Positions 19,262 to 28,795 of a DNA stretch of 55,522 nt are shown in pieces; positions within the stretch are counted from its first letter, which is position 1, and the number at the start of each line of letters is the position of its first letter. Location of the stretch: contig JAUXOM010000003.1 in assembly GCA_030682175.1 (NCBI GenBank), positions 1 to 55,522 on the forward strand, written 5' to 3'. A program made the position numbers and the translations under genes. The notes under the pieces were generated by a model, which was given only the letters and a program-made list of their open reading frames with translations, made no database searches and was not told the DNA's origin. This DNA comes from Rhodocyclaceae bacterium. Its GTDB lineage: Bacteria > Pseudomonadota > Gammaproteobacteria > Burkholderiales > Rhodocyclaceae.

Positions 19262-19285
19262 AAAAAGGCAGCCGAGGCTGCCTTT
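19262..19285 (-). terminator. Intrinsic terminator after rpmE
   Basis: On the minus strand the stem GGCAGCC/GGCTGCC with a TC loop is followed by TTTTTC and a further T run (19253-19266). It lies about 20 bp after the rpmE stop and probably ends the trxA/rho/rpmE transcript. Confidence 0.88.
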
Positions 19286-19305
19286 AATTCCATTGCGTCG
19301 ATCGC

Positions 19306-19524
19306 TCAGGCAGCGGCGCCGGGGCGCTTGCCGTATTTCTGGCGGAAGCGCTCGACGCGACCAGCCGTGTCGATGATCTTCTGCTTGCCGGTGTAGAACG
19401 GGTGGCATGCCGAACATACTTCGATGTGCAGGGGCTTGCTGTTGGTCGAGCGGGTCTTGAACTTGTTGCCGCAGCTGCAAGTTACCTCGATCTCGTTGTA
19501 CTTCGGGTGAATGCCTTCTTTCAT
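19306..19524 (-). CDS. rpmE: 50S ribosomal protein L31, zinc type
   Basis: 72-residue ribosomal protein bridging the subunits at the central protuberance. It starts [20 protein letters not shown] and has the zinc-binding CSC and CSACH cysteines, followed by PFYTGKQKI and [11 protein letters not shown]. All four metal cysteines are present (the C+ form). A longer in-frame ORF upstream is not conserved. It is downstream of rho on the same strand, the usual betaproteobacterial order. Confidence 0.97.
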   Translation of the reverse strand: MKEGIHPKYNEIEVTCSCGNKFKTRSTNSKPLHIEVCSACHPFYTGKQKIIDTAGRVERFRQKYGKRPGAAA

Positions 19525-19549
19525 GATCTTGTCCTCAATTCCATCAATG

Positions 19550-19575
19550 CCAATTGGCCCACTTGGTCCAATTGG
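19550..19575 (-). promoter_or_regulatory. Paired CCAATTGG palindromes in the rpmE leader
   Basis: CCAATTGG occurs at 19550-19557 and 19568-19575. The copies can pair as an 8-bp stem with a 10-nt loop, about 25 nt before the rpmE ATG. It could be a leader hairpin for regulation by the ribosomal protein, or an operator. The function is inferred only from position. Confidence 0.35.
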
Positions 19576-19653
19576 TGCTCGCGGGTAACGCTTGAATTCA
19601 CACTGCGTAGGGTCGCGCATTATCCAGAAAAACGGCGGAGAAATCAACCGTAA

Positions 19654-20916
19654 TCAGTTGCCGCGGCGCATCGAGTCAAAGAATTCCGCGTTGTTCTTGG
19701 TGGCCTTGACCTTGTCGAGCAGGAATTCGGTGGCCTCCAGATCGTCCAGTCCGTAGAGCAGCTTGCGCAATACCCAGACCTTTTGCAGCACGTCCTTCTC
19801 CATCAGCAGTTCCTCGCGGCGCGTGCCGGAGCGGTTGACGTTGATCGAGGGATAGACGCGTTTTTCGGCCATCTTGCGGTCGAGGTGAATCTCCGAGTTG
19901 CCGGTGCCCTTGAATTCCTCGTAGATCACTTCGTCCATGCGGCTGCCGGTGTCGACCAACGCGGTGGCGATGATGGTCAGCGAGCCGCCTTCCTCGATGT
20001 TGCGCGCGGCGCCAAAGAAACGCTTGGGCTTTTGCAGGGCATTGGCATCCACGCCGCCGGTCAGCACCTTGCCGGAGGCCGGCTGCACGGTGTTGTAGGC
20101 GCGCGCCAGGCGGGTGATCGAGTCAAGCAGGATGATGACGTCCTTCTTGTGCTCGGTGAGGCGTTTGGCTTTTTCGATGACCATCTCGGCGACTTGCACA
20201 TGGCGCGTGGCCGGTTCGTCGAAGGTGGAAGCGACGACTTCACCGCGCACGGTGCGCGTCATTTCCGTCACTTCTTCGGGGCGCTCGTCGATCAGCATGA
20301 CGATCAGCACCGCTTCCGGGTGGTTGGCCGCGATGGCATGGGCGATGTGCTGCAGCATTACCGTCTTGCCGCTTTTCGGCGCCGAGACCAGCAGGCCGCG
20401 CTGGCCCTTGCCGATTGGTGCGATGATGTCAATGATGCGGCTGGTGGTGTTTTCTTCGGCGCGAATTTCGCGCTCCAGGCGCAGATGCTCGGTCGGGTGG
20501 AGTGGCGTGAGATTCTCGAACAGGATTTTGTTCTTGCAGGCCTCGGGCGACTCGTAATTGACGAGATCGAGCTTGACCAGCGCGAAATAGCGCTCGCCGT
20601 CCTTCGGGGTGCGAATTTCACCCTCGACGGTGTCGCCGGTGCGCAGATTGAAGCGGCGGATCTGCGAAGGCGACACGTAGATGTCGTCGGGGTTGGCGAG
20701 GTAGGAGGTGTCCGATGAGCGCAGAAAGCCATAGCCGTCCGACATGACCTCGAGCACGCCGTCGCCGAAAACGGTTTCACCCTTTTTTGCCTGATTCTTG
20801 AGCAGGGCGAAGATCAGTTCCTGCTTGCGCAGACGGTTGGCGCCCTCGATGCCGTCAGCGGCAGCCATTTCGAGTAGCTGGCTGACGTGGTGGTTCTTCA
20901 GTTCGGAAAGATGCAT
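19654..20916 (-). CDS. rho: Transcription termination factor Rho
   Basis: 420-residue hexameric RNA-dependent ATPase that ends transcription at C-rich unstructured RNA. It begins [18 protein letters not shown], the Rho N-terminal helical domain. The RNA-binding cold-shock fold follows ([20 protein letters not shown]), then Walker A SAPKSGKT, the [17 protein letters not shown] segment, the R-loop [20 protein letters not shown] and the C-terminal [17 protein letters not shown]. All are canonical. The gene sits between trxA and rpmE, as in most betaproteobacteria. Confidence 0.98.
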   Translation of the reverse strand: MHLSELKNHHVSQLLEMAAADGIEGANRLRKQELIFALLKNQAKKGETVFGDGVLEVMSDGYGFLRSSDTSYLANPDDIYVSPSQIRRFNLRTGDTVEGEIRTPKDGERYFALVKLDLVNYESPEACKNKILFENLTPLHPTEHLRLEREIRAEENTTSRIIDIIAPIGKGQRGLLVSAPKSGKTVMLQHIAHAIAANHPEAVLIVMLIDERPEEVTEMTRTVRGEVVASTFDEPATRHVQVAEMVIEKAKRLTEHKKDVIILLDSITRLARAYNTVQPASGKVLTGGVDANALQKPKRFFGAARNIEEGGSLTIIATALVDTGSRMDEVIYEEFKGTGNSEIHLDRKMAEKRVYPSINVNRSGTRREELLMEKDVLQKVWVLRKLLYGLDDLEATEFLLDKVKATKNNAEFFDSMRRGN

Positions 20917-21022
20917 GGCTGTGCCTGGAGACGCGAGCGGAAACGCCCGGAGGGAGTGTGAAAACGAATGCGGGGAGGGGGAGACTGTACTGCGGGATTG
21001 GGCCGGAACCAGATTGGCGCAG

Positions 21023-21077
21023 CCCGGAATCCTGGCGGGTATGTGTGTGGAGCTAACCCGTACCGCGTGATTCCGGG
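21023..21077 (-). promoter_or_regulatory. Stem-loop in the trxA-rho intergenic region
   Basis: Perfect arms CCCGGAATC (21023-21031) and GATTCCGGG (21069-21077) enclose an inner pair CGGGT/ACCCG (21036/21056). It lies between the trxA stop and the rho start and has no T run. It may be part of a rho leader used in Rho autoregulation, or a processing or weak termination structure. Confidence 0.4.
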
Positions 21078-21092
21078 CGGACTTTAGATGGA

Positions 21093-21419
21093 TCAGAGGT
21101 TACTGTCAATGAATGCCGTCAACTGCGACTTGGAGAGAGCGCCGACCTTGGTGGCTTCGACGTTGCCATCCTTGAACAGGATCAGCGTCGGAATGCCGCG
21201 AATGCCGAACTCCCCTGGCGTTTTGGGATTTTCATCGATGTTCAGCTTGGCAACCTTGAGCCGACCGCTGTAATCCCTGGCCACTTCGTCAAGAATCGGC
21301 GCGATCATCTTGCAGGGGCCGCACCATTCTGCCCAGTAGTCAACCAGGACCGGGATGGCAGATTCCAGAACGTCGCTTTTGAAGCTGGAATCGGTGACGT
21401 GTTGGATATGTTCGCTCAT
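21093..21419 (-). CDS. trxA: Thioredoxin 1
   Basis: 108-residue cytoplasmic dithiol reductant. It has the active site [17 protein letters not shown], the cis-proline segment [11 protein letters not shown] and the usual length. The start at 21419 ([13 protein letters not shown]) is supported by a strong GAGGAG Shine-Dalgarno 5-9 bases upstream; a longer in-frame ORF is not conserved. Rho follows on the same strand. The 135-bp gap to panC upstream holds its probable promoter, which I cannot define precisely. Confidence 0.97.
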   Translation of the reverse strand: MSEHIQHVTDSSFKSDVLESAIPVLVDYWAEWCGPCKMIAPILDEVARDYSGRLKVAKLNIDENPKTPGEFGIRGIPTLILFKDGNVEATKVGALSKSQLTAFIDSNL

Positions 21420-21554
21420 GTGCTCCTCTATTTTGTAGGGTGTCGTACGTGGAGAATCGTAGCAGAAATTCAAGCGGCGGCCGGGATATCGACGTGATGC
21501 CTTGCCGGAATGCGCTGTCGCGGTCCTGATTGACTACTGGGAAATAATGGGTGT

Positions 21555-22382
21555 CTAGACTTCCAGATTGTCGATGAGTCGCGTCTTGCCCAGACGGGCT
21601 GCGGCCAGGACAACCAGGGCGAAGTCATTGTGGGAGGGGAATTTTAGGTCAATCTTCCGCCGTACTGCAAGATAATCGGGAACCCAGCCGTTGGCGCGCA
21701 GTTCCGCCATGGCGCTATTTTCCAGGCTGGCGAAATCGCGGTTGCCCGCGCGGATGGCCGTGACGGTTTGCTGCAAGAGGCGGTGCAACTGTGGCGCCGT
21801 GGCGCGCTCGGTGGTCGACAGATAGCCGTTGCGTGAGGAGAGCGCCAGGCCGTCGGCTGCGCGCACGGTTTCGCCCGGAAGGATGTCGATCGGCAGCGCA
21901 AACTCGCGCACCATCGAGGACAGCACCATGAACTGCTGATAATCCTTCTTGCCGAAGAGTGCCGCCTGGGGCTGGATGATGCCGAACAGCTTCATCACCA
22001 CGGTGGCGACGCCACGGAAATGCCCCGGCCGGAATTCGCCTTCAAGTATTTCGGCGTGTTCGGCTGGTGGCTCGACGACATAGCGTTGAGGTTCCGGATA
22101 CAGTTCCGTCTCGCCGGGTGCAAACAGGTGATCGACGCCGGCGGTAACGAGTTTTTCGCAGTCGGCGGCAAAGCTGCGCGGGTACTTCTCGAAATCCTCG
22201 CCCGGCCGGAATTGCAGGCGATTGACGAATATCGAGGCAACCACCGTGTCGCCGCGCGCGCGCGCCAGGCGCATCAGAGTGATGTGTCCCTCATGCAGGT
22301 TGCCCATGGTCGGCACAAAAACAATGCGCTTGGCCGTTTTCAGCGCGGCACGCACGCCGGCGATGGTCTCGTGTATTTGCAT
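21555..22382 (-). CDS. panC: Pantoate--beta-alanine ligase
   Basis: 275-residue enzyme that joins pantoate and beta-alanine with ATP to make pantothenate, the vitamin B5 precursor of CoA. The nucleotidyltransferase HIGH-type motif is in [47 protein letters not shown] and [11 protein letters not shown] complete the active site. It lies 9 bp downstream of panB on the same strand, giving two consecutive steps of one pathway. Confidence 0.97.
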   Translation of the reverse strand: MQIHETIAGVRAALKTAKRIVFVPTMGNLHEGHITLMRLARARGDTVVASIFVNRLQFRPGEDFEKYPRSFAADCEKLVTAGVDHLFAPGETELYPEPQRYVVEPPAEHAEILEGEFRPGHFRGVATVVMKLFGIIQPQAALFGKKDYQQFMVLSSMVREFALPIDILPGETVRAADGLALSSRNGYLSTTERATAPQLHRLLQQTVTAIRAGNRDFASLENSAMAELRANGWVPDYLAVRRKIDLKFPSHNDFALVVLAAARLGKTRLIDNLEV

Positions 22383-22391
22383 GGGGAAAAA

Positions 22392-23207
22392 TCAGTAGCA
22401 GTGTTCTGGCGCCGGGTAGCTGCCGTCCTTGACGGCGGCAATATAGGCGCGCACGGCACCTTCGATGCTCTGCGCCTCGGCCATGAAATCCTTGACGAAG
22501 CGACCCTTCTTGCCCGGATAGATGCCCAGCATGTCATGCAGTACCAAGACCTGGCCGTCGCAGTCCTTGCCGGCCCCGATGCCGATGGTGGCGCAGACTT
22601 TCAGCTCGCGCGTGATTTCGTCGGCCAGTTGCGCCGGCACCATTTCCAGCACCATCAATGCCGCTCCGGCATCTTCGAGCGCCCGCGCATCGGCCTTCAT
22701 GCGCGCCGCACCGGCTGCGTCGCGGCCTTGCACGCGATAGCCGCCCAGCGCATGCACGGACTGCGGTGTGAGGCCGATGTGGGCGCAGACCGGTACCCCG
22801 CGTTCGACGAGGAAATGCACCGTTTCGGCCATCACCGCGCCGCCTTCGAGCTTGACCATCTCGGCGCCGGCGGCGAGCAGGCGGCCGGCATTGCGGATCG
22901 CCTGCTCCTTCGACTCGTGGTAGGCGCCGAAGGGCATGTCGGCCAGGCACATCGCCCGCTGCGCCATATGGCCCACGCATTCGGTGTGATAGACCATGTG
23001 CTCCATGGTCACCGGCAGGGTCGAGGTCTTGCCTTGCAGCACGTTGCCGAGCGAATCGCCGACGAGAATGACATCGACGCCGCAGCGATCCTCAAGGGCG
23101 GCGAAACTGGCATCGTAGCCGGTCAGCATGGCGATTTTCTCGCCCTCCCGCTTCATGCGCGCGATTTCAGGCAGGGCAATGGGCTTGTTGGAAGCTAAAT
23201 AGGTCAT
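22392..23207 (-). CDS. panB: 3-methyl-2-oxobutanoate hydroxymethyltransferase
   Basis: 271-residue TIM-barrel enzyme that adds a hydroxymethyl group from methylene-THF to alpha-ketoisovalerate, giving ketopantoate. Motifs are [36 protein letters not shown] and [20 protein letters not shown]. An upstream in-frame extension overlaps folK and is rejected; [19 protein letters not shown] at 23207 fits the family. It is followed by panC. Confidence 0.97.
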   Translation of the reverse strand: MTYLASNKPIALPEIARMKREGEKIAMLTGYDASFAALEDRCGVDVILVGDSLGNVLQGKTSTLPVTMEHMVYHTECVGHMAQRAMCLADMPFGAYHESKEQAIRNAGRLLAAGAEMVKLEGGAVMAETVHFLVERGVPVCAHIGLTPQSVHALGGYRVQGRDAAGAARMKADARALEDAGAALMVLEMVPAQLADEITRELKVCATIGIGAGKDCDGQVLVLHDMLGIYPGKKGRFVKDFMAEAQSIEGAVRAYIAAVKDGSYPAPEHCY

Positions 23208-23250
23208 CGGCTGGGTGGATCGGATGGAAATTAACGGCGCCAAGGATACC

Positions 23251-23742
23251 TTACGGCAGGCGTTCAATGCGCTGTCCGTCAACGTCGGCCAGCAGCTGGG
23301 CGACGGGCCCATGGCCGTCGATGACCAATGTGGGCGCAATTTCGGCCAGTGGTGCCAGGACAAAGGCGCGTTCGATCAGGCGCGGGTGTGGCAACGTCAA
23401 GCCAGGTGAATCGCGCAATTCGGCGCCGAACAGCAGCAGATCGAGGTCGAGGGTGCGCGGCGCATTTTTGATGCCACGCACCCGCCCGAAACTGGCTTCG
23501 ATGGCAAACAGCGTGGCGAGGAAGTCATCCGCGCTGCCGGTCACTTCAAGTGCGGCGACGGCATTGATGAAATCGGGCTGGTCGCGCAGTCCAACCGGTG
23601 CGGTGCGGTATAGCGATGAAACGCTCAGCAGGCGCGCACCCGCCAGTCCGCGCAGTGCTTCGATGGCGGCGCGCACGGTGACGATCGGAGCACCAAGATT
23701 GGCGCCGAGTGCGACATAGGCAGTGACCGGGCGCGTAGCCAT
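23251..23742 (-). CDS. folK: 2-amino-4-hydroxy-6-hydroxymethyldihydropteridine pyrophosphokinase
   Basis: 163-residue enzyme of folate synthesis that transfers pyrophosphate from ATP to hydroxymethyldihydropterin. It opens with [12 protein letters not shown] and has [22 protein letters not shown] and the diagnostic [11 protein letters not shown] with metal-binding aspartates. [16 protein letters not shown] closes it. The true start is 23742; the frame is open far upstream only because it shadows pcnB. It lies 11 bp after the pcnB stop and before panB. Confidence 0.96.
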   Translation of the reverse strand: MATRPVTAYVALGANLGAPIVTVRAAIEALRGLAGARLLSVSSLYRTAPVGLRDQPDFINAVAALEVTGSADDFLATLFAIEASFGRVRGIKNAPRTLDLDLLLFGAELRDSPGLTLPHPRLIERAFVLAPLAEIAPTLVIDGHGPVAQLLADVDGQRIERLP

Positions 23743-23753
23743 GCGGTGGAACC

Positions 23754-25109
23754 CTAGTCCGCAATAGTCGGCGCTGGCGGGACGGCGTCTCCCGTGGTCC
23801 CCGCGCCGGACTTGCGCCCACTGCGCCGCCGACGCTTTTTCGGGGCGCTGTCCGGTTTCAGCATTTCTTCGCGTTCCGCGTTGCCCGCTTCCTGGAAGGC
23901 CAGCCACCAGTCGGCGAGTTCCTGCGGCGCTTCGCCGCTCTTCGCGCGCAGCAGCAAAAAGTCCCACGCGGCGCGAAAGCGCTGCTGTTCGATGAGACGG
24001 AAGGGCGCGCGGCCGCCGCGCTTCTCGAAGCGCGGTTGCAACAGCCAGATGTCCTTGATGTCGCCAGCGATGCGGCGCGTGATCGCCAGCTTTTCTCCCT
24101 GAGTGTCGAGGACTTCGTCCATCGCGGTGTGCAGCGCGGGCACCGACGGTTCGCCGTTTTTTTTGCGTATTTCCCAGTTGGCGAGCACTTCGTGCCACAA
24201 CAGGGTGGCGAACAGGAAACCCGGCGAGGTGCGTTTATCGGCGCGGATGCGCAGATCCGTATCGGCCAGGGCCAGCATGACGAATTTCTCGCCCAGCGGT
24301 TGTTCGCAAATGACATCGAGCAGCGGCAGGAGGCCCTGGTGCAGGCCATCTTCGCGCAGGCGCTTCACGCATTCGACGGCATGACCGGAAAACAGCAGCT
24401 TGAGCATCTCGTCGAACAGGCGTGACGAGGGCACGTTTTCGATCAGCTCGGCCATTTCACGGATCGGCGCCTGCACCTGCGGGTCGAGGCGCAGGTCGAG
24501 CTTGGCGGAAAAGCGCACGGCGCGCAGCATGCGCACCGGATCTTCGCGGTAACGGGCGCGCGGGTCGCCGATCATGCGCAGGGTTTTTCTTTGCAGATCG
24601 CGCACGCCGTGGTGATAGTCGAACACCGCGCCGCTGGTCGGATCGTAATAGAGCGCGTTGATGGTGAAGTCGCGCCGCGCGGCGTCGTCTTCCATGCTGC
24701 CCCAGACGTTGTCGCGCAGCACGCGGCCGTGCTCGTCCTTCAGGGTGTCTGCGTCATGGGCGGCGCGAAAGGTCGACACCTCAAGGGTTTCGCCACCCTG
24801 CATGACGTGCACGATCTGAAAGCGGCGGCCGATGATGCGCGAGCGACGGAACAGCTGCCGCACCTGGTCGGGCGTGGCATCGGTGGCGACGTCGTAATCC
24901 TTGGGCGTGAGGCCGGCGATCAGGTCACGTACCGCGCCACCAACGACATAGGCGTGGTGGCCGGCCTGTTGCAGGGTCTCGCAGGTGCGGCGGGCGCCAG
25001 GTGAGACACCATCGGGACGGATGCCGTGGCGCTCGGCCGGGATGATCTCGACGGGATGGGGTGAGGGTTCGCCGCGCTTGAAGATGCGGCGCAAAATCTT
25101 GCGGATCAT
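23754..25109 (-). CDS. pcnB: Poly(A) polymerase I
   Basis: 451-residue class II nucleotidyltransferase that adds 3' poly(A) tails to RNA and promotes its decay. The catalytic core is AYVVGGAVRDLIAGLTPKDY with the DVATDATPDQV carboxylates. The RRDFTINALYYDP and RMLRAVRFSAKL segments of the polymerase head/neck follow. CCA-adding enzymes are related, but the length, the basic N-terminus and the basic tail (KKRRRRSGRKSG) fit PcnB. Repeat R1 encodes the last residues (AVPPAPTIAD) including the region just before the stop. It sits upstream of folK, as in many gamma- and betaproteobacteria. Confidence 0.95.
   Translation of the reverse strand: MIRKILRRIFKRGEPSPHPVEIIPAERHGIRPDGVSPGARRTCETLQQAGHHAYVVGGAVRDLIAGLTPKDYDVATDATPDQVRQLFRRSRIIGRRFQIVHVMQGGETLEVSTFRAAHDADTLKDEHGRVLRDNVWGSMEDDAARRDFTINALYYDPTSGAVFDYHHGVRDLQRKTLRMIGDPRARYREDPVRMLRAVRFSAKLDLRLDPQVQAPIREMAELIENVPSSRLFDEMLKLLFSGHAVECVKRLREDGLHQGLLPLLDVICEQPLGEKFVMLALADTDLRIRADKRTSPGFLFATLLWHEVLANWEIRKKNGEPSVPALHTAMDEVLDTQGEKLAITRRIAGDIKDIWLLQPRFEKRGGRAPFRLIEQQRFRAAWDFLLLRAKSGEAPQELADWWLAFQEAGNAEREEMLKPDSAPKKRRRRSGRKSGAGTTGDAVPPAPTIAD
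23763..23787 (-). repeat. R1 dispersed repeat, short form, copy F
   Basis: On the minus strand it reads GCCGTCCCGCCAGCGCCGAC. It forms the C-terminal codons of pcnB (VPPAPT) just before the stop. Confidence 0.65.
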
Positions 25110-25212
25110 GCAGTTATTGTCTTATCGCTCATTGCCGGAAAAATTATTCGGAGTACGGATTCTCCGGGGGATATACAAGGGGAAGTCTCCCCTTGTTCGT
25201 GCATTGGCATCT

Positions 25213-25238
25213 GCCGGCCTCACGAAAGTGAGGCCGGC
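25213..25238 (-). terminator. Strong GAAA-loop hairpin after the HAD phosphatase gene
   Basis: A perfect 11-bp stem GCCGGCCTCAC/GTGAGGCCGGC with a GAAA tetraloop lies one base beyond the stop codon. A second hairpin CAAGGGGA/TCCCCTTG is near 25178-25197. Neither is followed by a T run, so termination is plausible but not certain; 3'-end protection is an alternative. The rest of 25110-25239 has no gene. Confidence 0.5.
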
Positions 25239-25239
25239 A

Positions 25240-25905
25240 TCATACCCGAAGGCTCAGAATGGGCCAGCCCTGCTTGCCGGCATGCCCGCGCAAGGTGTCG
25301 TCCGGGTCGACGGCCACGGGATGGTCGACCTTGGCCAGCAGCGGCAGGTCATTCAGCGAGTCGCTGTAAAAAGTGCTGTGTTCGAAAGCGCCCCACCACA
25401 GGCCGAGCGATTCGAGCCAGGCCTCGACCCGCTCGATCTTGCCTTCGCGGAACGCCGGGGTGCCGCGCGGCGCACCGGTGAACTGGCCGTCCCGGTGGGC
25501 GGGAATGGTCGCGACCAGATGGGGAATGTTGAGCTCGCGGCAGATCGGGCCGGTGACGAAGCTGTTGGTGGCGGTCACGATGGCGCACAAATCGCCGGCC
25601 GCCAGGTGCTGGTCGACCAGCGCGCGTGCCGCGCCACTGATCTGCGGCAGGATGCGCGTAGCCATGAATTCGGCGTGCCAGGCATCGAGTTCCGCGCGCG
25701 GATGGCGCGCCAGCGGTGCCAGCTGAAACTCAAGGAAGGTGTGAATGTCGAGAATGCCGGCCTTGTACTCGTCGTAAAAGATCTGATTTTGGGCCTCATG
25801 TACTTCGCGGTCGAGTACGCCTTTGGTAATGAGGAATTGCGCCCATTCGAAGTCGGAATCGCCGCTGAGGAGGGTGTTGTCCAGATCGAAAAGTGTCAGG
25901 TTCAT
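25240..25905 (-). CDS. HAD superfamily (SerB-like, subfamily IB) phosphatase
   Basis: 221 residues. Motif I is FDLDNTLL with nucleophile D7 and D9, motif II is in VTATNSF, and motif IV is DSLNDLPLL. The all-helical C1 cap resembles phosphoserine phosphatase-like HAD-IB proteins, and the sequence pattern AVDPDDTLRGHAGKQGWPIL is typical of the group encoded beside hda in betaproteobacteria. The substrate is not known; a small phosphorylated metabolite is likely. The start MNLTLFDLDN is preferred to one 30 bp upstream because it fits the family and avoids overlap with hda. Confidence 0.9.
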   Translation of the reverse strand: MNLTLFDLDNTLLSGDSDFEWAQFLITKGVLDREVHEAQNQIFYDEYKAGILDIHTFLEFQLAPLARHPRAELDAWHAEFMATRILPQISGAARALVDQHLAAGDLCAIVTATNSFVTGPICRELNIPHLVATIPAHRDGQFTGAPRGTPAFREGKIERVEAWLESLGLWWGAFEHSTFYSDSLNDLPLLAKVDHPVAVDPDDTLRGHAGKQGWPILSLRV

Positions 25906-25931
25906 GGCTTGTCCAGTTGGTGTTTTCTCTA

Positions 25932-26630
25932 TCAAGGCGTGCCGGGATCCTGTTCGTCGGCAACCAGTGTCAGTTGCATGGCTTCCTTCAACAGCGGCAG
26001 CGTGGCATGGCGCTGGCGTTCCAGCGTGGCGCGGTCAAGCTGGTCCAGCACCGCCATCAGCGAGGGCAGGTCACGCCGGCCGTGCGCCAGCAGGTAACGT
26101 ACCAGGCCATCCTCGACGCGCAGGCCGCGTTCCAGGGCATGGCGGCGCAGGGCGGCGGCCTTTTGCTCGTCGTTGAGTGTTTTGACTTCGTAGATCAGTG
26201 CCTGTCCGATGCGCGTGCGCAGGTCCTCGCGCAACTGTAGTTGCAATGGCGGGCTGCTGCCGGCAAGCAACAGGCCGAGGCCGAGCATGCGTGCCGTGTT
26301 GAAAATGCGAAACAGGGCGATTTGCGCCGCATCGTCGAGGGTGTCGACATCGTCCACGATCAGCAGGCCGCCGGGAGGGGCGGTTAACTCTGGCGCCGCC
26401 GCGGTGCCTGCCAGCAGCAGCGCCGGACGGCGGCGCATGGCAAGCGTCGCCACCGCTGCCAGCAGATGACTCTTGCCGCAACCTGGCGATCCCCAGAGGT
26501 AGAGGGCGTCGAAGCAACCGGACGCGGCCAGCGTGCGCAGCCGCGCCAGCAGTTCCTGGTTTTGGCCGACGATGAAGTTGTCGAGGCTGGGCGCCTGGGT
26601 GGGCTGGAGGTCGAGGAGAAGTTGGGTCAA
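25932..26630 (-). CDS. hda: DnaA regulatory inactivator Hda
   Basis: AAA+ protein homologous to DnaA domain III. With the beta clamp it stimulates hydrolysis of DnaA-bound ATP and so limits re-initiation of replication. It carries a P-loop [11 protein letters not shown], Walker [11 protein letters not shown] and the C-terminal [15 protein letters not shown] sensor region. The family-like N-terminus is [19 protein letters not shown], which begins at a TTG codon (26630); this contains the expected clamp-binding QLLLDL. An ATG at 26699 would add non-conserved residues. It is divergent from purM. Confidence 0.92.
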   Translation of the reverse strand: MTQLLLDLQPTQAPSLDNFIVGQNQELLARLRTLAASGCFDALYLWGSPGCGKSHLLAAVATLAMRRRPALLLAGTAAAPELTAPPGGLLIVDDVDTLDDAAQIALFRIFNTARMLGLGLLLAGSSPPLQLQLREDLRTRIGQALIYEVKTLNDEQKAAALRRHALERGLRVEDGLVRYLLAHGRRDLPSLMAVLDQLDRATLERQRHATLPLLKEAMQLTLVADEQDPGTP

Positions 26631-26669
26631 GATGGTTGGCGCAAGACGGTGTGGGCAGGTCAATTCCGG

Positions 26670-26675
26670 TAAAAT
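26670..26675 (+). promoter_or_regulatory. Candidate -10 hexamer for purM
   Basis: TAAAAT lies 74 bp before the purM start in the 118-bp divergent hda-purM region. No clear -35 is visible, so this is a weak call. Confidence 0.3.
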
Positions 26676-26748
26676 CTGCGGCTTCCCGCGCGGAATCAAC
26701 CAACAGGCGGATTATCGCCGCAAATCCATTTTCCCGGCTGCCTCGACA

Positions 26749-27801
26749 ATGAATACATCTTCCAGATCCCCGACGAATTCCATGACGTATCGCGAAGCGG
26801 GGGTCGATATCGATGCCGGCGATGCCCTGGTCGAGCGCATCAAGCCTGCTGCCAAACGTACCATGCGTCCCGAAGTGCTCGGCGGCATCGGTGGCTTCGG
26901 CGCCTTGTTCGAAATTTCGAAAAAATACAAGCAGCCGGTGCTGGTATCGGGCACCGACGGCGTCGGCACCAAGCTCAGGCTGGCCTTCCAGTTGAACCGC
27001 CATGACACCGTGGGACAGGACCTGGTGGCGATGAGTGTCAATGACATTCTCGTGCAGGGCGCCGAACCGCTGTTCTTCCTTGATTACTTCGCCTGCGGCA
27101 AGCTCGATGTGGATACGGCGGCAAGCGTTGTCGAGGGGATTGCCAAGGGCTGCGAACTGGCCGGTTGTGCGTTGATCGGCGGCGAAACGGCCGAGATGCC
27201 GGACATGTATCCGGCCGGCGAATATGATCTGGCCGGCTTCGCCGTCGGCGCGGTCGAAAAAGCAAAGATCATCGACGGTAAAAGCATTGGGCCAGGCGAC
27301 ACTGTGTTGGGTCTGGCCTCTTCCGGCGCCCATTCCAATGGCTATTCCCTGATCCGGCGCATCGTCGAACGGGCTCAGCCCGATCTGGCGGCCGATTTTC
27401 ATGGTCAGCCGTTTGCAGATGCGCTGATCGCGCCGACGCGCATCTACGTCAAGTCCCTGCTCAAGCTGATGGAGTCGCTGACGGTGAAGGGCATGGCCCA
27501 CATCACCGGTGGCGGCATCACCGGCAACGTGCCGCGCGTGCTGCCGGAGGATGTGACCGCCGTGATCGAGAAGTCCGCATGGACGCTGCCGCCGCTCTTT
27601 CAGTGGCTGCAGCGCGCGGGCAACGTCGCCGACGACGAGATGCATCGCGTTTTCAACTGCGGCATCGGCATGGTGGTGGTGGTGGCCGCCGCCGATGCGG
27701 CTCGGGCGAGCGAACTGCTGACGGCGGCAGGTGAAACGGTGTATGCGCTTGGGCGGATCGAGGCGCGGCAGGCCGGCCAGGAACAGACAATCATTCGTTA
27801 G
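26749..27801 (+). CDS. purM: Phosphoribosylformylglycinamidine cyclo-ligase (AIR synthetase)
   Basis: Fifth step of purine synthesis: ATP-dependent closure of FGAM to aminoimidazole ribotide. It has the family signatures [68 protein letters not shown] and [16 protein letters not shown]. The start at 26749 gives 350 residues, the usual size; an internal Met (26782) is possible. It stands alone, divergent from hda. A stretch of repeats follows its stop. Confidence 0.97.
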   Translation: MNTSSRSPTNSMTYREAGVDIDAGDALVERIKPAAKRTMRPEVLGGIGGFGALFEISKKYKQPVLVSGTDGVGTKLRLAFQLNRHDTVGQDLVAMSVNDILVQGAEPLFFLDYFACGKLDVDTAASVVEGIAKGCELAGCALIGGETAEMPDMYPAGEYDLAGFAVGAVEKAKIIDGKSIGPGDTVLGLASSGAHSNGYSLIRRIVERAQPDLAADFHGQPFADALIAPTRIYVKSLLKLMESLTVKGMAHITGGGITGNVPRVLPEDVTAVIEKSAWTLPPLFQWLQRAGNVADDEMHRVFNCGIGMVVVVAAADAARASELLTAAGETVYALGRIEARQAGQEQTIIR

Positions 27802-27837
27802 CGTGAAAGTCGGCGTAGCGTTTGCGCCGGGCCAATC

Positions 27838-27910
27838 CCTCTCTCCCGACCTCTCTCCCAGAGGGAGAGAGGAGGCAGATAGCTTCCCTCTCCCGCTTGC
27901 GGGAGAGGGA
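27838..27910. repeat. Pair of perfect CT-rich inverted repeats
   Basis: Two hairpins lie downstream of purM: CCTCTCTCCC/GGGAGAGAGG (27850-27872, 3-nt loop) and CCCTCTCCCGC/GCGGGAGAGGG (27886-27909, 2-nt loop). They resemble common proteobacterial intergenic palindromes. A related sequence, CCTCCCCGC/GCGGGGAGG, is at 29770-29787 next to the other R3 copy. Confidence 0.7.
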
Positions 27911-27922
27911 TTGAGGGAGCGG

Positions 27923-28013
27923 GCTGCCAAGCAAACGCGGCACGCGCCGCCAGGCGCAAACCGCACCGGAGCGTGAACAATAGCGCCCCGTAATGGTCGA
28001 GCGCAGCGAGCAA
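27923..28013 (-). repeat. R3 repeat, copy 1
   Basis: On the minus strand it shares ATTACGGGGCGCT and GCGCCTGGCGGCGCGTG with copy 2 at 29791-29878, in inverted orientation. It fills the purM-ycgR gap. Confidence 0.65.
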
Positions 28014-28020
28014 GCAAGAA

Positions 28021-28045
28021 CCCCCCGCGAGGGGGGGAGGGGGGG
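28021..28045. repeat. C6/G6 hairpin and G-rich run
   Basis: CCCCCC-GCGA-GGGGGG is followed by a further G7 tract just beyond the ycgR stop. It could act as a 3' structure of the ycgR message or form a G-quadruplex on the plus strand. There is no gene in 27802-28057. Confidence 0.45.
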
Positions 28046-28057
28046 CGGGCCAGAAAG

Positions 28058-28795
28058 TTAACCGCCGAGCCTGGCGCGCTCCTCGCGCTGCACGCTGGTG
28101 ATGAACCGCTGCAATTGATTTTCCACGGCCTGGCTCAGGTTGATGAAGCGGCAGCCGATGCGGTCGGCAACCTTCCCGCCGCGTTGCACGGTGCTCTTGT
28201 CACGAATCTCCAGGGTGACCTCAAGCGTGCCGACACCCTTGAGTTCGATCTGGGCGTATGGCAGTGTCTGGCCAATTTCGTAGGCAAGCTGGCTGCCGGA
28301 CAGTTCGGCGGCAATCCCGCCGATACTGAGATCCACCACTGAGAGTTCCATCACTGGCTTTTCTCCCTGCTTGATGATGCAGGTCGGGCGCCGGGTCATC
28401 GGTAGTACCAGGCGGAAAAACTCGCGCCGCTGCAGGCGCGTGTAATAGTCTGGGAGGCGGGTGGCGAAGGCGCGCCGCTTCCGGTAAATGGTTTCGTAGA
28501 CCATCCCGCACATGAACTGGTTTTTAACCCCGTGGGGCGTGCAGACGAAGTAATTGCGCTCGCTCTGCATGAGCTTGCGGTTGGCGGTTTCACTGCCGCC
28601 CCAGTCGAAAATCAGCATGTTTTCGGCTTCATTGATATGCAGCAGCATGGTCAGCACGGTGTCCTTGCCCTCGTTGAAGGACACGCTGATCCGCTCGCCG
28701 TCATTGATCAACTGATGCAGGTAAAACAGGACTTCGCGCCGGTTCTTGGTGGTGAACCTTTCCAGTTCGTCCGCGCTGATGGTCTGGGTGGTCAT
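28058..28795 (-). CDS. YcgR-like PilZ domain c-di-GMP-binding protein
   Basis: 245 residues: an N-terminal YcgR-N-like domain (about 1-115) and a C-terminal PilZ domain. The two c-di-GMP contact motifs are complete: RREFFR (123-128) and DLSIGG (155-160). YcgR proteins bind the flagellar motor or stator when c-di-GMP is high and slow swimming. No flagellar genes are nearby, so the target could be different. It overlaps the miaA stop by 4 bp (28792-28795), so it is probably co-transcribed with miaA and mutL. Two c-di-GMP-related enzymes occur elsewhere in the window. Confidence 0.91.
   Translation of the reverse strand: MTTQTISADELERFTTKNRREVLFYLHQLINDGERISVSFNEGKDTVLTMLLHINEAENMLIFDWGGSETANRKLMQSERNYFVCTPHGVKNQFMCGMVYETIYRKRRAFATRLPDYYTRLQRREFFRLVLPMTRRPTCIIKQGEKPVMELSVVDLSIGGIAAELSGSQLAYEIGQTLPYAQIELKGVGTLEVTLEIRDKSTVQRGGKVADRIGCRFINLSQAVENQLQRFITSVQREERARLGG

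Noticed and set aside
25213-25238. Calling the GAAA-loop hairpin a certain intrinsic terminator
   Set aside because: There is no T run on either side, so it is listed only with moderate confidence.
27801-27828. R1-like GAAAGTCGGCGTAGCG after purM
   Set aside because: Only half of the unit matches; it is too short to count among the copies.
26071-28017. 648-codon minus-strand frame over hda and purM
   Set aside because: It is antisense to the well-supported purM and out of frame with hda, with no recognisable domain.
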